Assembly (NCBI GenBank): GCA_964023205.1
Contig: OZ026835.1
Coordinates: 17,876,414-17,940,413 of the forward strand
DNA from: Lutraria lutraria
Lineage: Eukaryota > Mollusca > Bivalvia > Venerida > Mactridae
Direction: 5' to 3'
Length of the DNA stretch: 64,000 bases
This document shows positions 61,704 to 64,000 of the stretch, piece after piece. The translations under genes and the position numbers were made by a program. Each line of letters starts with the position of its first letter. Positions within the stretch are counted from its first letter, which is position 1. The notes under the pieces were generated by a model. The model did no database searches. It had not been told where the DNA came from and was given only the letters and a program-made list of their open reading frames with translations.

Positions 61704-62575
61704 TAGTATTGCCTTGCTTTTTATGCCCCTGTATCAATAGATTGGGGGCATATTGTTTTTGGCCTGTCTGTCTGTTTGTACCAAACTCTACAGGACCTGT
61801 TTATTTTCAGGTCTGTAGGTCAAAGGTCACAGGTTCATTGTGTTTTAAAAAAATTCTTTTAGGATACTACTCTTACATTTCAAACATTTGTTGTTGTTAG
61901 TAAGAACTCCAGCACATATATTCCGAATTGTGTGATTTAATCATTTTTGACTATTATGGCCCTTTGTTTATTTTGTGCATATGTAATATATAGAGAAATA
62001 CTCCTTTGTTTGCTACTTCTATATTTCTCTAGGGATTTTGACCAAACTTTTATAGAACTATTGTCACCAAGTTCCCCAGCACATATTGTTTGAGTATTGT
62101 GATTCGCTCATTTTTGGAAGATTTTTAGCCCTTTGTGTCCAAAATTTCTTCTATGATACTCCTCCTATATTACTCAAAGGAATTTGATGAAACTTTAACA
62201 GACATATTGTCACCAAGAACCCCAGCACTTATATTCCGGGTTTTGTGATTGGATTATTTTTAGCGGATTTAAGGCCCTTGTAAAGAGAAATACTCTGTGC
62301 ACAACTCCTACATTTCTCGTAGGATTTTTACCAAACATTGATAGAACTGCTGTACCAAGTTCCCCTGCGCATATTATCAGGGTTTTGAGATAATTCAATC
62401 ATTTTTAGCAGATTTATGGCCCTTTGTCTGTACCAAACTTAAACCTTTCCCATAAAATCAAAATTCATCCACCTACAATCATCAAACTTCACATGTTGGT
62501 TCGTCATGACAATATCTGTGCATTTTCAGGTCTAAGGTCACCGGAGGGGGCATTGTGTTTTTAAAACACATCTTG
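61704..62575 (+). mobile_element. Dispersed repeat, 0.87 kb, in the TNPO3 3' region
   Basis: It begins TGCCTTGC..TATGCCCCTG, has AGATTGGGGGCATATTG near the left end and GGAGGGGGCATTGTG near the right end. Internal units with CCTTTGTTTATTTTG, CTCCTACATTTCTC, ACCAAAC and TGTCACCAAG recur about three times. The same units occur at 51240-51640, and its right end matches 56684-56720 in reverse. No coding potential. Confidence 0.65.
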
Positions 62576-64000
62576 TTTCATTTAGTGAAGACATCGTTAT
62601 TAGCGTAAGAATAATTAATTTTTCATCGCATTAAATGTTTTAAAATTAAATATTTATTAGATTTTCCCAGCCTGCTTTCAGTATTTCTATTTGTACACTG
62701 ATGGATGTTATATGTGATTTGCTGATGTTTGCATCTAGATTGGCATTATAAGACAAGGCATTGTAGATTTCTGTCATTTACATGCTCCTATTTTAGAATT
62801 CATTGTGCTTGTATGATGAAAAGCTTTTATACATTTTAAAATATCTAGTTTCACTGAAAACTGTGAACATGATTTTATTTTCCACCCTTTTAAATTCATT
62901 AAAGAACCTGTGCAGTTGTATTTACTTCAGTTTAACAAAGTTATGTCGTGTAATGATAGTGTGGTATGCTACATGTGATAAATTGAGAATAGATAAATTA
63001 AGTCTTATATTTGGAACTAGTCCTGCTGTCAAAAGGAGCCTGCTATTGTTCTTTAACGTGTAAATAATAAAGAGGTACAGACAATATATGCATTTTAATT
63101 TTATGGTTTTGAAGAATTGAGGCATTTTGATTTTTGATTACTAATTGTGTTCATGTATCATACTTTGTAGCTAGTCATAATTGAAGTAAATGAAAAGTTT
63201 GATGTATTTGTAATGTTCCACATTATTTTCTAGCCATTCAGATGAATTGTGAAGTGTTCTGTATGGGATAGAAGATTAAGATTGTAATGTGATCAATTAG
63301 GCAGCTTAATACCATATAATAAAATAATGTAATGATCGTGATGTGTTACCAAACCTGGTCCACTTAATAAAGATGTGTACTAGCAGACTGTGACAATGAA
63401 GGACTTGATAGGATACCCAGAGCATACCTTGTTGCTGAATCACGATACAACACTCTCTTTGCAATTCTACTGTAAAATAAAAACAAATGTTATTTACCAA
63501 CTTTATGAAATGTCAAAAACTCCAAACTTAAAAAGCATGAATGTGCACCATGATACAGGAAGAAAGAAAACTGTTGATTATGATGCATATGACTATAATT
63601 TATTTGAATCTATTTTTGCTTCCTGTTTGTGTACAAACTATATTGTTCATGTAACCAGCTTGTGCATACGCCAGAACCAACACCATTAATTCTCAATCCT
63701 TGAAAATATTGAAAATACGTATTCATATTCATTTCCTAGTGAATTTTGACTATTAATAAATTGTACAAATATACTGTAGACACTGTGAACTTTTACTGTG
63801 TGCTGTTTTAATGCCGAATTATTATTTTTTTGCATATTAATGATTTTAGTTTGTTTTATATATATGTGTTGTTTTATACACAAATCATGATAAAAATAAA
63901 CCATATGACTTTGTTATTTTGTCCTGTTATAGTTCACACTCTATTAATGCTGTTAAGGGTTACCTACCCAATAATATAATTGGTCGGTCGAAAACTTAAA
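62576..64000. other. Region after TNPO3; candidate poly(A) signals, no gene seen
   Basis: AATAAA occurs at 63066-63071, 63366-63371 and 63895-63900. None lies in the first 445 bases after the TNPO3 stop, so the 3' UTR could be long and include the dispersed repeat at 61704-62575. Frames such as 63390-63689 lack coding character. Confidence 0.45.

Overview
The window is eukaryotic nuclear DNA: AT-rich, intron-rich, with GT/AG splice sites and a dense load of small interspersed repeats and minisatellites. Several repeats (tRNA-headed SINEs ending in a 'GGCGTTAAAC'-like tail, and the 'AGCTCACC...GGTGAGC' element in an intron) look like those I associate with bivalve molluscs. I therefore infer a mollusc, probably a bivalve; this rests on recall of repeat types, not on a search.

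Right half (43.3-61.3 kb, + strand): one complete gene, transportin-3 (TNPO3), the nuclear import receptor for SR proteins. I could follow 26 coding exons, all with consistent phases, giving 927 codons plus stop, close to the 923 residues of human TNPO3. Its introns hold several MITE families, a SINE, a 1.9 kb tandem-structured element and a 1.4 kb element with 14-bp terminal inverted repeats. The splice donor of coding exon 23 is tandemly quadruplicated at exact 32-bp spacing.

Middle (38.1-41.0 kb, + strand): a small five-exon gene, predicted 120 residues, cysteine-containing, not recognised. A 267-bp near-perfect inverted repeat pair brackets coding exons 2-5.

Left half (0.4-31.2 kb, - strand): no conventional gene body, but a striking array of at least eight alternative 5' coding exons. 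Seven have their own ATG, and the eighth, most distal N-terminus is spread over three small exons. Every one reaches a splice donor in the same phase (two bases of a split codon), so all could join one common exon left of the window edge. Most of the encoded N-termini carry basophilic kinase motifs (RRxS, RxS). The parent gene cannot be identified from the N-termini alone. Genes known for alternative N-termini with RRxS sites near the junction (PDE4-type cAMP phosphodiesterases, PFKFB-type enzymes) are hypotheses only.

Three large minisatellites (25-bp, 41-bp and about 35-38-bp units) lie inside or at the edge of this alternative-promoter region. The remaining sequence is intronic or intergenic AT-rich DNA with SINEs, TA- and TTAA-flanked MITEs and hairpins.
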